A DNA stretch of 64,000 nt from Clytia hemisphaerica (GCA_902728285.1 CACVBU010001205.1:551309-615308), one strand, 5' to 3'; shown: positions 25,201 through 34,569, counted from the first letter of the stretch. The notes: generated by a model from the sequence alone, not told the origin. Translations and numbers: made by a program.

Positions 25201-28200
25201 AAGAGATACAGGTGGTCTAGCTCGTATTATTGAAATGAAAGTAGGTGCTCGTGTTTTGATATCAAAAAATATTGACATTGCTGATAGATTAGTCAATGGA
25301 CAAGTTGGAACAGTTATGAGATTCAAATTTGATTGCAATAATAAAATATCTGGTTTCTATGTAAAACTTGATGATGTCACTGCAGGTAAAAAAGGAACCA
25401 ATTTGGATAGTGTATGTAGAGAAAACAATTGGACTTTGATCGAAAGAGCAGAATCTACCTTTGCGACTAGAAAAAGTAAGCAAAAGTCACCTATGGTTAG
25501 AAGAACTCAATTTCCACTGATACTATCATATGCATGTACTAGTCACAAAGTCCAAGGGCTAACACTTCAATCAGCAGTCGTAAGCTTTGAATTATTTGGT
25601 CAAAGATATTTCATTTCAATGAAGGTCAAATGTATGTTAATTTGTCAAGGGTAACTGACATAAACGGACTATTCCTAATTGGTGAATATAGTAGAAATGC
25701 TATCAGAGTCAACACTGAAGCAGGGCTTGAATATGAACGTTTGAGAAGAAATTGTTGTTTGCAAAAGGTTCAAACTTTTTCATCTGTTTCTACCTCTCCC
25801 AAGCATTTAAATATCTCCCTTCTTAATATTCGCTCGATGAATAAACATGCTGTTGACCTAAAAAAATCTGAAAATTTAATGAACAGTGACTTGTTATGCC
25901 TTACTGAAACTCAGCTATCACCTACAAGTGATACTAGTGGAATTGATCAAACATTAAATGGTTTTAATATTGAGTATAACAACAATTCAATTAATCGCTT
26001 TCAAAACACTGCATGTTGCACAAATTCTTCAATTCAAATTTTAGAGTGTAATAAAGCAGCAGGTTACACATTGATAAAATTCAAAAAAGAGACGTTTAGT
26101 AGTCAACCTATTAGCCTTTTAATCTTGTACAGACCACCTAATTCTTCAAGAAACACTTTTCGTGAAGAACTATTGCAACTGACAAGTTATGATGATGTAG
26201 ACATTATTGTGGGAGATTTCAATATTGATGCACTAGATCCAACAAATCAAGACCTAAACGAAATACTTTCTTCATTCAAAATGATAGTGAATGAACCAAC
26301 TCATCTTGCTGGTGGCCTTCTGGACCATGTTTATATAAAAACAAGTTTTATTAGCCAGAGAGAAGTGAACTGCTTTATAAAAGATATTTATTTCTCCGAC
26401 CATGATGGAGTTTGTTTCACTATTGTGAGTGATTCTTAAATTCTTTTAACTGCTTGGACTGCTTGAACTGCTTGATATGGGGGGGGTGTACAGTTTGGAG
26501 GGTGGGATACATAAGGGATACAAAATTCTTCATAAGAGCAAAGTTTCTAATATTCATTATAAAGTCGATTCAGTACATTTATAAATAAATAAATCACAGC
26601 TTATTCTGGTGAATTTTGAATCCCTTACGTATCTATCTTAGAAGAAAAAAATAAAACTGACAATAAGGAATTTGTCTTAAAAAAGTTTTTAGTGCCTTTA
26701 AAAGGAAAGAAACTTTCTTGTAAATTTTAATCTTTTGGATGGTTATGAATTTCTTTAAAACGTCACTTGTCACTTTTGAGTGGACACGATACTAGTTGCA
26801 AAAGACATTTTCCTCATTCACATTATTTTTTATAATTTTATGTACAGTATTTTAAAAAATGTGGATTTTAAGAATTTTTTTTTATCAAATTGGAATATTA
26901 ATTTTGTACATTCTTTATATATTTTTTTAGTTAAAATTTGAATTATGATATGCATTAACTTTTTAATTTTTTTTTTGAAAATTCTTTTTACACTTTTTAT
27001 AGTATTTTTTAATCAACTCATCAATTTATACAAAATTTAGAATTACAAAATGAACAAAATGAACAATACAAATAAAAACCCTGGACTAAAACTATGTTGG
27101 ACTGGACTGGAATATTATTTGCGTGTTAATCGTTCTGCTGTAACTAAAATTATATGCTTGGCTGGAGAAAATATATGGGCATTTGTATGATATGATGCTG
27201 GTAATTTGTTAATGGTTTTGTTGTAGTATTAATTCCTGTTACGTAATATTGTTGGTAGAATGAGGCAACCTAAAAGAAAAGAAACTAATTTTTGATTCAT
27301 TGGCAACTTGGAATAAACATTGATTTCACACCACCAAATTCAGCAACTCTAGATGCTACAAAAGTCACAAAAACAAGAGGTTAGTAAGACTTGATAAACT
27401 TTGAGAGAATACTACTCGAGTACTATATACTTCAAAGTCACAATTTATGATTCTCTGCTTAAAAAAATTGACAAATAGGTATATTCTTAACAATGGTTGG
27501 TATTTTTACAGACAATTGGTATAAAATCTATTGAAGTGGTTATCAAACACGTTTTCTCTGAAAAGAAAATATACAAATAAATACATCGGGGTGTTTAGTG
27601 CCTTTTAATTTTATATTTTACTCTGTTATTTTAGATATCAATCAACGATCAATTGTCATTTGGCTGTCATGACTCGTAAACAATTGTCACTGTGTTACTC
27701 CGAACTCAAAGTCGCTACAAAGCACATTCAGGTATTTTAATTAAACCTTACAAAACATTTAAAAACCTGAAGGCTTTCTATTTTCTTACATAAGAAACTG
27801 TCACATTTGCTGAATGTCTCCATTCACCAAATAACTTATAAAGTTTATATCATCACCTTTTATTTTTATTTTTTGTTTTCTCTACCAGATTATATACGAT
27901 CAACAACAACATTTCAATCAATCGGTATGCTGTTCAATTGTCAAATTGTCGTCAAAGAAAAACCGACTGACGACCATTTAAATTTTGTTCATAATAGAGT
28001 TATTTGTTGCTGATTTTGAAATTCATAACGTTTCTTCGCTCAGTGAATGAAAGTGATCAAAATGATATCATAAGTGTTATCTATACTTGTCCATTAACCA
28101 TTTCGTATTGCATTGTTTTGTTTTGCTTGATTATTGCAAAGATGCTGCTGTGATAAATATAATGAACTATTATTTGAAAAAAAAACTATTTCTATTTGTT

Positions 28201-31200
28201 AAAGTAAATGGTCAGTCTATGTGACCTGTCAATTGAATTTTTGATAGAATCTTTGTATAAGTTTATAACAGGACATATCTAAAATTTTGTGATTTGTCCC
28301 TAAATTTTTACTTTATCTTCAAAATGTTAAATGTTGAATTTAAATGCTTTAGATACGGAATGTCAATTTTCTATTCAATCTTACTACTAGGAGTTTTGAG
28401 TAACCTGGAGAAACATTTAGGCAAAATGTGATTTTCTAGCTCTATTAAGTTTTCCAATGTTGCTTGATTCTTTATGCATATAGTCCTTCCTTCCATCGCA
28501 GCTATTTAACTTCTTTACAAACGATCCAACTAATAATCTAACTATATTGGCTGACCTTCCAGCCTCGGCTGGTTTATTATGTTTTTCAATGAGACGCAGC
28601 ATGCTCTGATCGACCTTCGACAATCTTTCCAAATGATGTGGCGAAATTAATGTTTATATTTTCTATTGTTCTACGTGTCCATTGGCACATAACATTCAAG
28701 GCAACTGTTTCAAGTCAGAAGAGACCTGATCGAACCTCTACAACTCGAAAGTCTCTTGAACTCGAACAAGTTTTCTTATACCTTTTTTCAATGTTTTATA
28801 AACCCGTTTCTATAACTCGAAATTTCCATAACTCGAACAAATTTGCATTAAAATGGAGACCATTGTACTACATTTTGTACTTATATACAAGTCATATAAT
28901 AATTATAATAATGTTCTAGAAAATTCTACCTGACATTTCCCTTGAGTTTAAGCCCGAAAATATTCTTAAAATGTTCTAATTTTCACCATTTTTTTGTGGG
29001 TATTTTTGTGCGATTTCCTTAGAAATTGAGTATTTTAGAATCTGCAAAGCCTTAAAATATTCCTAGCTTGTTCTTAATATTTTGGCGATCGAATCCTTAT
29101 GTTCTTATAGTTTGTTCTTATAAAAACGTGAACAGAGGTGGCTAAAAGATTTTCTAAGATGTTCTATTTTTTCCAGGCGAAGAGTAAATATAAAAATGAG
29201 AGGAAACAACCGGAGTATATTTGGCTCTTCCAGAAAATGTTCGTACATGGGGGTGGAGGATATAGTGTCCAGGGGTAGTGAAAAATCTACAAAATTTTCC
29301 TTGTCCCAGGGGTAAACTTGCTCTGTTTGAGGGTAATTTTAAATGTCCGGGGGATCAAAAGTCACAATGTCTGGGGGGTAAATCTTTTAAAAATGTTATA
29401 TCCTCCACCCTCCATATTCAATTTTTTTCTGGAAAAGCCCATTACACGGATTATAAACCACTCCAGTCTATATGAATAATATGAAAAAGTCAACTGATCA
29501 TGCGAGATTGACTTTAAAAGGGATTTGCTTAAAACTTATGTCAAAGAAATCTTTCATACAAGGTTTAACTTGTCCTTTTAAAAGTATAAAATTTACGTCA
29601 AAAAACCTTTTCCATGATATTTGTTACGTAAAATACGTAAAATCATTTCAAATTTGAGCTGTATTGTACTGTACTGTATTGAAAAAATGAACTAGCAAAA
29701 AAAATAAACTCGCAAATAAAAAAGCATACCTATGGCAATCTCTGGTTTATGGTTATCATCCTGGTAGACGTCTGGTCTCGTGCGATTCAAGATCTCCGCG
29801 TGTTCTTTATTGGGATGAGCTTGGATGGACAGAGCCGTTTCAACTGATAACACTTTAAACAAAAATGGTAGATTAGCTTTGCCAAATCTCTTGATAATGT
29901 TTTCACCGACTAAAGATGGGTTGTTTTGAAGAAGTTGAGTGAGGGTTGTTGGTTCTGACATGTTTTGAACGATGCTTGGTCCTCTGTGGTGATCACCCAT
30001 CCAAAGCTGGAATTCAATGAAATCGAAAAAAATATCTATTCAAGTTTCAGAAAAATGAGGAAAAAAAATTTAATCATTTTTAACTTTTGTAATAATTGAC
30101 AAAATGTTTTTACAGGGTTTATTTGTGACTAAGGTAATATAGTTTCTGAAAAATTCATAGAGCTTATGTTTGCATCGAAGACAGCTTTTTCATGAGTGTA
30201 GCAAAATTAACTACTTGCGTTATTACGTAATATTTTTTGTAGTAAATTAGGCCTAAAGTTATTTTTTAAACTGTTAAAAAACTACTCAACAAAATTCAAA
30301 CTATAATATCCCAATGGCAAAAATTGAACTCTAAATAAGTGTCATATCAGCCAGCAAACAAGAAAATCTTTTTTCTTCATTTTTAATGGCAGAAATGGTA
30401 TCTTATTTTCCTTTTTTAGCGGATGATATTTCAACCTAATTAAAAACATAAAAACACGTTTGAAAGGAAGTCGTTCGAAATGCTTAATGTCTGTTTTATA
30501 TCAATTTCCCTTATAAAGGTTAAAGACATTCTTTTTATGATGTAGAAAATTCAAGATATAGCGTTTTTTTGTGAAAATTTAACCTAAATAGGTGGCCAAA
30601 TATTGTGAGGCATTCTGCGATATCCAATATTGGCCGACCCCTCCCCCCGATTTGCACTACAGGCAAAAATTAGAAAAGTTAGCATTTTTTGGCCTTTTCA
30701 GGACTTTAAACATGTCAAAATTATTATTATTATTATTACTCTTAATATTTTCATTAGTTTAACTAAATTATATGAGCCACTTTAAGCAAATTTTAGGTAG
30801 CAAAATGCTTTTTAAGGATAAATTTATACAAAAAAACACTACATAGTGAATTTTGTGACTTTGCCCCAAAAATGACTGTTAACACCCTACCCTAACTTAT
30901 GATGACATATCAGAAAAAATTTGTGCTCTTGCTGTGTGGAAGAGGAGTTCTTTTGTTTGGTTTGAAAAATGCTTTGTAGGCAAATAATATGATGATACCA
31001 TTTTCTCATTTTTTTCGTCTATCGTTATCTTATCGTTATAAAATTTGACAATACTTTTTTCAAAAAGGCTTATAATTTCAAGAGCATCCATACATACCAT
31101 TGAAACCTTTTTCAACGAAATCGAAGCCTTTAAAAAACATGTTGCTTTTTTTTGAAAAGTGATTTACATTTTTGTGAAACAAGTGAAACGAATGGGAAAA

Positions 31201-32534
31201 GAAATCCAACACACCGTTTCACACGGATGTTCAATGTTTAGAAGACAAATTGAAATTTAATGGGAAAATCAAACACTAAAAATTCTACAAAAGAGCTTAT
31301 TCCCATCTCATTTCATGATTGCAGACTGAAAAATCTGAAAATGATTCTTTATTTTGTTTCCTTCGATATAATTGTTCTAAGTGGAGCATTAAAAAAAACT
31401 CACTGACCATCTTCTACAGAAAAAAAATGTTTGTTCTGTTAGGTAATTTAGGACAAAATCTTTTTATCTGATAAAAAAAACATAAAAAACATTTAAGTTA
31501 ACATAACAATTTTACGCATGTAAATAATTTTGCGTGCTGATATTGCAAAAGCAATTCAAATTATTTACTTGGATCATAAAAATGTAACCATTTGCTGTAA
31601 TTCTTATTCATACATAATCAACGTCAGAAGCGTTCGAAATTTTATGGTCTGTATTATGCAATTTTAGAGACGATATTTCATTGTCAAATAAAACAGTAGT
31701 CTAGTGGCGAACTAATCTTTTTTCCTTCGACCTTTACAAGTTGTATTTATGGGTTTTTATTTTATATTTTCCTATTATATGGTCCCTTGGGATTTTAAAC
31801 CAGTTTTTGCCAAGCTAGCAAAGCTGGGGAAAATTTTCTATGGAGCATTGAAGGGTGTAAGGTTATTTTGCCAAGATACCCTTGGAAATATCATAAAAAT
31901 ATTATTAAAGGCTGGTCTCCACTAAGTTTAAGTCGGTTTTTCTGTTATTGTATGAAATGTTGGACCGACTGTATTCCCTGGGACCGACTGTATTACCTTT
32001 ATTTGTCAGATTTATTGTTGTCATCAAAATAAACATTCTATACCTCTGCATAATGCTTCTCAGCGTCAAAATTGAAATTCTTTTGCATTCTTCCCAATGA
32101 TGCTACTGTTGATTGCTCTCCAAACTTTCCCCAATGGTAATTCTGAACTGCACATTCAAGTGAGAAGACTGAAAGAGAGAAATAATCAGATTGATTTTTC
32201 TAATAGAAAATTTATTATTTTATTAGTTTATACAAAAGGAAATCTAAATTAGTTCCAAATTTGCAAGTTTAGTTTGAAGAGATTAAAGATTTCCTCAAAG
32301 CTAAATAAAATGTCAAGCAATAATGGACATGGACTTTTTTAATAGAGGGACTGTATAGTTTTGGTACTTTTACATAAATACCTCACTGAAAGTCTCTTCT
32401 TGGGTGTTCTATCTTTTAATAAGGTGGGTAAGGAATATGGCTTTTGAAAAGCAATTCAATGACTAGATTTGAAATAGTCTCAAAGGGAGGTATTAAAAGG
32501 CAGTTTTCTTACATTTTTTGTTGGTAGTTGACAT
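10212..32534 (-). CDS. MPI: Mannose-6-phosphate isomerase, complete, seven exons
   Basis: This cytosolic zinc enzyme interconverts fructose-6-phosphate and mannose-6-phosphate and supplies mannose for glycosylation. Exons on the minus strand are 32534-32513 (ATG), 32168-32044, 30006-29730, 17658-17521, 12532-12233, 11041-10833 and 10439-10212 (TGA). All have AG/GT borders and matching phases. They total 1299 nt, or 432 residues, close to the roughly 420 usual for animal enzymes. Family landmarks are intact: CAVQNYHWGKFG near the N-terminus, LPFLFKVLSVETALSIQAHP with zinc ligands Gln111 and His113, Glu138 in NHKPE, TPFEALCGFRP, YPGDVGCFVIYFLN, the zinc ligand His in VPHAY, and the active-site Arg in VRAGFTPKF. 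Intron 3 (17659-29729) is swollen by a Helentron in the opposite orientation, and intron 4 by several MITEs. Every coding exon looks intact, so the gene is probably functional. Confidence 0.97.
11097..11325. mobile_element. TTAA-type MITE family, copy 1 (right end lost)
   Basis: It starts TTAAAGGTTTTATTT and runs through CATATCAGACACATATTTCA, TTATATTATGCTGATATAAG and GTGTCAATCCAATGTGAAA, shared with copies at 15.8 and 47.1 kb. Similarity stops near CACTCTTATTTA without the matching right terminal repeat. It lies in MPI intron 5. Confidence 0.8.
11949..12188. mobile_element. MITE, TIR of ACACGTTTTTTTATAAGAAC type, full-length copy
   Basis: About 240 bp. The left end TACATGTTTTTTTTTATAAG and right end CTTATAAAAAAAACGTGTA are inverted repeats. 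Inside are the family phrases GGCTTCGATGGCCAAAAT and AAGTTAAGAACA. It lies in MPI intron 5, with its right end about 45 bp from the 3' end of exon 5. Relatives are at 18.0, 18.35, 28.9, 36.57 and 49.24 kb. Confidence 0.8.
12715..12911. mobile_element. Small MITE, TIR TACCGAGTTTATGTATKTG
   Basis: The left end TACCGAGTTTATGTATTTGC and right end CACATACATAAACTCGGTA are inverted repeats of about 19 bp. The interior contains GAGGACGGTA twice and GACGACAAT/TCGTCC motifs. It lies in MPI intron 4. No other copy was seen in this window. Confidence 0.65.
13185..13320 (+). repeat. Possible tRNA-derived SINE remnant
   Basis: TGGTGCAGTGGTTAGTAGA resembles a polymerase III A box. GGCCGGGTCTAACC, about 35 bases on, resembles a decayed B box. 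The cloverleaf does not close, so a working tRNA is unlikely. The call rests on these two motifs. Confidence 0.35.
14922..15167. mobile_element. Mutator-like MITE (TIR TAGACGAT...ATCGTCTA), copy 1
   Basis: The ends are TAGACGATGCTATCATCCGT and GACGATAGGATCGTCTA. The flanks are TTCGAGTCC on the left and TTCGAATCC on the right, a 9-bp target duplication with one mismatch. The interior ACTGCTTACTCC and TTTTAGTGATCTTGTGT is shared with the copies at 47.9 and 50.3 kb. It lies in MPI intron 4. Confidence 0.85.
15798..16034. mobile_element. TTAA-type MITE family, copy 2 (complete, inverted relative to the others)
   Basis: It is bounded by TTAAAGGTTTTGTTT and AGTAAAACCTTTAA. The interior is the reverse complement of the elements at 11.1 and 47.1 kb (for example TGAAATATGTGTCTGATATG). 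It lies in MPI intron 4. Confidence 0.82.
16035..17520. other. Rest of MPI intron 4, no feature recognised
   Basis: AT-rich sequence with only short chance frames. One phrase, AGTACYCAAATCTTGCCAAACCT, occurs twice (about 16337 and 16494), a small direct duplication. No transposon end was recognised. Confidence 0.5.
17990..18119. mobile_element. ATAAGAAC-family MITE, internally deleted copy
   Basis: It runs from TTATAAGAACAAAATATATA to GACGTTCTTATAAAAATCGCG, with the family phrase TTTTTAGACTTAAAAC between. It is shorter than full-length copies and lies in MPI intron 3, close to exon 4. Confidence 0.6.
18350..18565. mobile_element. ATAAGAAC-family MITE, diverged copy
   Basis: The left end is TACACGGTTTTTTTATAAGA. 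The interior includes TGAGTATTTTTGTGCACTTT and CTTAAAATATTCTTAACTTG, close to the copy at 28.9 kb. The right terminal repeat is badly decayed. Confidence 0.6.
19377..19470 (+). repeat. Three 30-bp direct repeats each able to form a hairpin
   Basis: TGTGCGAAGGGAAATCCGCA followed by CCTAGAAACT occurs three times with a 30-bp period; the last copy has TTTGAAACT. Each unit has a GTGCG...CGCAC stem with a 10-base loop. It lies 160 bp upstream of the Helentron start codon and could be a terminal or regulatory structure of the element. Confidence 0.85.
19634..23401 (+). CDS. Helentron protein, N-terminal part: 2A motif, protease-like domain, Rep
   Basis: 1255 residues. A hydrophobic stretch at about 48-62 is followed by LLLSGDIELNPGP, in which residues 112-120 fit the 2A consensus D-[VI]-E-x-N-P-G-P. 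Translation would be expected to skip between Gly119 and Pro120. Residues from about 150 to 350 resemble viral-type deubiquitinating cysteine proteases, with Cys170 in GTQCSTNSL and Asp287-Ser-His289. Then come 15-residue repeats (about 393-495), Cys motifs (Cys529, Cys532, Cys535 and Cys570, Cys573), and the Helitron Rep region with HUH-type His1022-Ile-His1024 in GSPHIHSFLW and the two catalytic tyrosines Tyr1226 and Tyr1230 in YMCAYLSK. The frame stops early at a shift in an A-run near 23385. The original protein continued into the helicase. Confidence 0.9.
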   Translation: MISIEAYRVCIGSFALSAQKNVKGISKSIKIGSNLSDYAFTKLLKPIRFLALFTLLFFAIPKSYETTFFQTHLDFVHLSKNGIFFQYPNAAFNSGDPNLIFLKVNYTLLLSGDIELNPGPRTTKENKSDQGSATYIDFTDMTNYQVSKAVLGSFNQANIDLFGQTAGTQCSTNSLYAIFWSHFRRVSIWKTTDLDKILIEGDRLYKLLNTNDYLSVDEMPRFIETNGIITELGFLNLETGEAKLIDDYPTLQIPLSTTQSPEFNTLMIIGGFTIAIMKRSQCFFVFDSHSRDSRGLLVENGDGASCLLKFDNIFELEKYVKFFYLEFREKEFQHFQIQFIQINEPSEELKRILQLSYSRFAKKTSSATPKKRKNNCADGNTRKRQKTRQQSNQAYYEQNKEKINENNRAYHEQNKEKINENNKAYHEQNKEKINENNKAYHEQNKEKINENNRAYHEQNKEKINENNKAYHEQNKEKIRENKRVYYKRNKDTLKAKQKINAQKKKSAKQSDDPVKRFKKIIYEGPFYICVSCHRCLYRRSVAKFSPEKYNMPEDDYCLEVISFDGKLYICRTCHTKLKKDNLPCQSVANKLSLDELPTEFSTLRRLEKVLISRRILFKKIAIMPKGQFPKLKGSICNVPIDIEDIANTLPRKTSDNGLVIVKLKRKLEYKGHVIFEAIRPDFVKHMLNYLKDNNPLYQDIVIDVSNISDDETMVGNNTDVTNINSASNDNEEISDEGSRTQNDTVLELETTANPLDVFRSSANETTLMSHTPTETEIDNEILTLAPGQGKKPISILNDENCEMLAHPHLFPKGKFGFNVQRNVKLSPSKYFNQRLLNYTQKFASDPDYIFFANSVIQQVSLTSQINVAMRKVAASNLNAGMLSQNFKETVKQFIANDKAFAFMSTVKGTPAYWKKFQQEVLAMVKQLGPPTFFLTLSCADLRWNELISIIYKLKGQNVTNEFIENLSYHERCDLLNSNPVLVARHFQYRVEVFFKEIVLDGPLGKTTYYAIRVEFQVRGSPHIHSFLWILNAPTLTPETKSEYVEFVDKIIKVCLPSQQEDPELFNLVKTYQLHRHSKTCRKYKNTPCRFHFGKFFSERTIVSEPLPQELPQEQKRTILSLRKEVLSKVRTYINENLNPSKRNFFNPDAENFSPVPTIDEILNELDIPKNDYEYALSVSEDDDFHLYLKRDSNACFVNNYFTEGLKAWQANLDIQPVFNCYKAVTYMCAYLSKTEDEVSHAMNQAVQEAFQKRFR
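20806..21120 (+). repeat. 45-bp coding tandem repeat (about six units plus one degenerate)
   Basis: It encodes AYHEQNKEKINENNK with K/R variation at the last position. The first unit has AYYEQ and the last is decayed (VYYKRNKDTLKAK). The units are highly charged and predicted helical, forming a linker between the protease-like domain and the Cys motifs. Near-identical nucleotide units point to recent expansion. The minus strand shows a spurious hydrophobic frame here. Confidence 0.95.
23391..25001 (+). pseudogene. Helentron protein, middle part: end of Rep and PIF1-like helicase
   Basis: Continuation of the same polypeptide after the first frameshift. It resumes upstream of the Met at 23412 with DLDKYQQMKS, the usual Helitron sequence after the Rep tyrosines, then AYVSKREVSVQEAVY. 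Helicase motifs follow: Walker A in GGGGVGKSH (about 24421), LVLAPTGVAA, Walker B in IMIDEISMV (about 24670), and LCGDLYQLPP. A second frameshift near 24975 changes the frame within a Glu/Lys-rich stretch, giving the short false end MKKKKNF. The helicase is of the SF1 PIF1/RRM3 type and would unwind DNA during rolling-circle transposition. Confidence 0.9.
24977..25654 (+). pseudogene. Helentron helicase, C-terminal part
   Basis: Open in this frame from DEEKEELLKSRFI onward. It contains the later helicase motifs, including VGARVLISKNID, LVNGQVGTV and LSYACTSHKVQG, the last matching the SF1 motif around T-x-HK-x-QG. It is interrupted near 25615 by the third frameshift, just before the final motif VNLSRVT, which is read in the next segment. 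Confidence 0.88.
25612..26439 (+). pseudogene. Helentron C-terminus: last helicase motif fused to apurinic-type endonuclease
   Basis: It begins with GQMYVNLSRVTDINGLFLIG (helicase end), and after about 50 residues enters an endonuclease/exonuclease/phosphatase (EEP) fold like that of CR1-type retrotransposons. Catalytic signatures are present: LNIRSMN (Asn), LCLTETQLS (Glu), YRPPNSS (Tyr), VGDFNID (Asp, Asn), LLDHVYI (Asp) and FSDHDGV (Asp, His). The frame ends with TAA at 26437-26439. This C-terminal domain separates Helentrons from canonical Helitrons. All catalytic residues look intact despite the upstream frameshifts. Confidence 0.9.
26450..26637. repeat. Helentron 3' candidates: ACTGCTTGR triplet and inverted repeat
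   Basis: ACTGCTTGG, ACTGCTTGA and ACTGCTTGA follow each other at 26450-26476, then a G-run. From about 26506, GATACATAAGGGATACAAAA is complementary to TTTTGAATCCCTTACGTATC ending near 26635. The inverted pair could be the structured 3' end of the Helentron or a separate MITE of about 130 bp. Confidence 0.55.
26640..28930. other. MPI intron 3, right part: no gene recognised
   Basis: Very AT-rich sequence with long T and A runs near 26800-27000. Frames are short and without motifs. A patch at 28715-28845 repeats variants of AACTCGAA. Confidence 0.5.
28935..29132. mobile_element. ATAAGAAC-family MITE, left-truncated copy
   Basis: It shares GTATTTTTGTGCGATTT, AAAGCCTTAAAATATTC and TAATATTTTGGCGATCGAA with the other copies and ends GTTCTTATAAAAACGTG. 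The left terminal repeat is missing. Confidence 0.65.
31690..31880. mobile_element. Single arm related to the 6.3-7.3 kb palindrome
   Basis: TTATATGGTCCCTTGGGA, CCAGTTTTTGCCAAGC and GGGGAAAATTTTCTATGG match the outer part of the palindrome arm in the same order. The other arm is absent. It lies in MPI intron 2. Confidence 0.7.
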
Positions 32535-32939
32535 CTTGTTTGAAGTCTGAGGACAATTATCTATAAAAACAATTTAAAATATTTGATAAAGTCAGGATAT
32601 ATATAATGACAGAATTGAAAATTTGCAAACAAGATTGAATAAAAAACATTTTGAAGATGAAAGTCATGAGATTTAATTTGAATTTTTGTATTTGTTGAAA
32701 ACAAAAATGTTGGTGAACACTTCATAGAAGGCCCAAATTAGGCCTCTGAAATCAGACCCTTACAGTGCAGAGAAAACTTAGCTAAATTCGAGTAAATTTG
32801 GGCGAAAAATAAACCCTTACGGTGCGTTTTTCTGAAAATTCTGACCATTTCAAGGCAAAATATGGTGAGACTTAATAAATCTTACACCTCTAGGAGTTCG
32901 CTTTTTCTCATTTTTGCTCATTTTGACCCTTAAGCTAAG

Positions 32940-33155
32940 GCTACACTGAGCAATTTTTTCAGGCACTTGCAATGCAATCTAGATTGCCTTTAAGCGCTCG
33001 GAAAAAAAAATGAGTGTAGCCAGGTCAAATTCTCTGCAATCTTTTCTGCAACACAATAAAAACGCAAAAAAATATTGCAAAAAAAATTGCAAGAGGCTGC
33101 AACAAAATGGATCAGATCTATTTTGTTGCAGCTTTCTGCAATTTTTTCTGCAAAA
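32940..33155. repeat. Hairpin-forming, GCAA/TTGC-rich inverted repeats
   Basis: GGCTACACTGAGC at 32939 pairs with GAGTGTAGCC at 33012. A second palindrome at 33090-33140 pairs CTGCAACAAAATGGATC with GATCTATTTTGTTGCAG. CTGCAA/TTGCAG recurs many times here and again at 33690-33790. Probably one or two nested MITEs. Confidence 0.5.
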
Positions 33156-33606
33156 AAAAGAGGAGAAATTCTCTTTATGTTTACTTTTCCTATTGTTTAA
33201 AACACTCGAAGAGCACCTTGATGTATGGAATAGATTTTTAATAAAATATTTTTTGAATACAACGACAGCGCTAAATTCGAATTTCCCACTGTAAATTTTT
33301 TTCCTTTCTAGATTCAATGCTGCCCCTCTTTTTTCAAAGGTGGTATCAATCTAGCATTTTTATGATTAGGGAGATGATAACACATTCCTACAAACCTAAA
33401 GGAAAGAGTGGGATATTATCTCCATTCTATTTTGAATATTTCCATAAAAAATGTACATAATATGCTATAAATAATGGAAGTAAAGATGACGTTTGAAGCA
33501 AAGAATGGAATTGGATAAAAATCCAACTATTTTGTCACTTGAAATATCTTTGTCAAAGAAATAGAAAATCAAAAAAAATTTAGTCTGTCGGACAACGATG
33601 ACACAA

Positions 33607-34152
33607 GGGGCCTATTTGTTTCATCACTATTTTTGCTACATTTACTGTAAGTGCTCTCATTTAAATTTTATCTGTCCAAATCTGTTGCACTTCTTGCAAA
33701 TAAACTTGCAAACTCCCTATTAGCAAAAATAGTAAAAACTTCAACCTTCTGCAAGCAAAGCAAAATCGCAATTTCTTCACAGTAAAAATTGCATCTTAAA
33801 TCAGACATGATGATATTTTATTAGCCTGATTGCCGATTTTGAACCAATTAAACTAAAGAAGTGAAGAGCTGAAACTGTAGCTTGCTCCACGCACGGGTCT
33901 ATATCTGAATCAAAATAGCAGTTACTTTCATAATGGCAGGATAGTGGCCACACAGCTCCCCTGCTAATAATAAAACAATGGATCCTAAGTTACTTTTTAA
34001 AATTCAAAGTACAACCAGGGATTATCAAGATGGCAGACAACAAAACTTGCAATATTTGCTATCATATCATTTTCAAAGTTTTCATGGAATTTCATAGCAC
34101 TTTTAGCAGATAGCAACTACAGCATTTATAGTAAGTGAAACAAATAGGCCCA
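33607..34152. mobile_element. MITE-like element, TIR GGGCCTATTTGTTTCA
   Basis: The left GGGGCCTATTTGTTTCA and right TGAAACAAATAGGCCC are inverted repeats of about 16 bp. Further weaker pairing (TTTACTGTAAGTG against ATAGTAAGTG) continues inward. It is non-coding. Confidence 0.6.
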
Positions 34153-34569
34153 AGGTTTTTGTGGTCTTGGCGTCAGGGATTTCGACAGAATTAGAAGATG
34201 GATGTCGCCATTAGAAAAAACTTCCAGTATATTTTTGGCCCCTCTACATTCCAGATCATAGCTTGGACCCTGATAAATGACGATTTATCATTTGCTAAGA
34301 TTCTGTTTTTTATGAAAAACTCAAGTCCTTTTGTTAATTCATTGCAATTCAATTTTATTTTCCTTTTGTATACTTTTCATTGTGACAATAATAATTTATA
34401 ACTACTTATTTTACGACATTATTGTCTAGATAACGAGTTTATTTCACTCTAGAGAATAATCATTTCTATTTTGTATATTCATAATTTTACTGTCCCTTGT
34501 GGATTGCTAGCTTTGTATTTACTTGAGTCTGCTATGTGGTCACGAAAATTACAATCGCCAGAGTGCAAA

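Larger units (their letters stand above)
19250..26640 (+). mobile_element. Helentron (Helitron-like rolling-circle transposon), nearly complete, frameshifted
   Basis: The element sits in MPI intron 3, in the opposite orientation to the gene. Its coding part (19634-26439) gives, in order, a 2A-like motif, a cysteine-protease-like domain, 15-residue repeats, Cys/His motifs, the HUH Rep nuclease, a PIF1-like helicase and an apurinic-type endonuclease. Rep plus helicase plus endonuclease is the signature of Helentrons. Three frameshifts (near 23385, 24975 and 25615) break one original reading frame. The ends are not exactly located. Candidate 5' structures are a CTTAACCTRCTTAAC repeat (about 19258-19302) and three hairpin repeats (19377-19470). 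Candidate 3' structures are an ACTGCTTGG/A triplet (26450-26476) and an inverted repeat to 26637. Confidence 0.9.

Noticed and set aside
33010..33317. Overlapping frames on both strands with QFFLQ/CCRK repeats
   Set aside because: They arise from the TTGCAG/CTGCAA inverted repeats.
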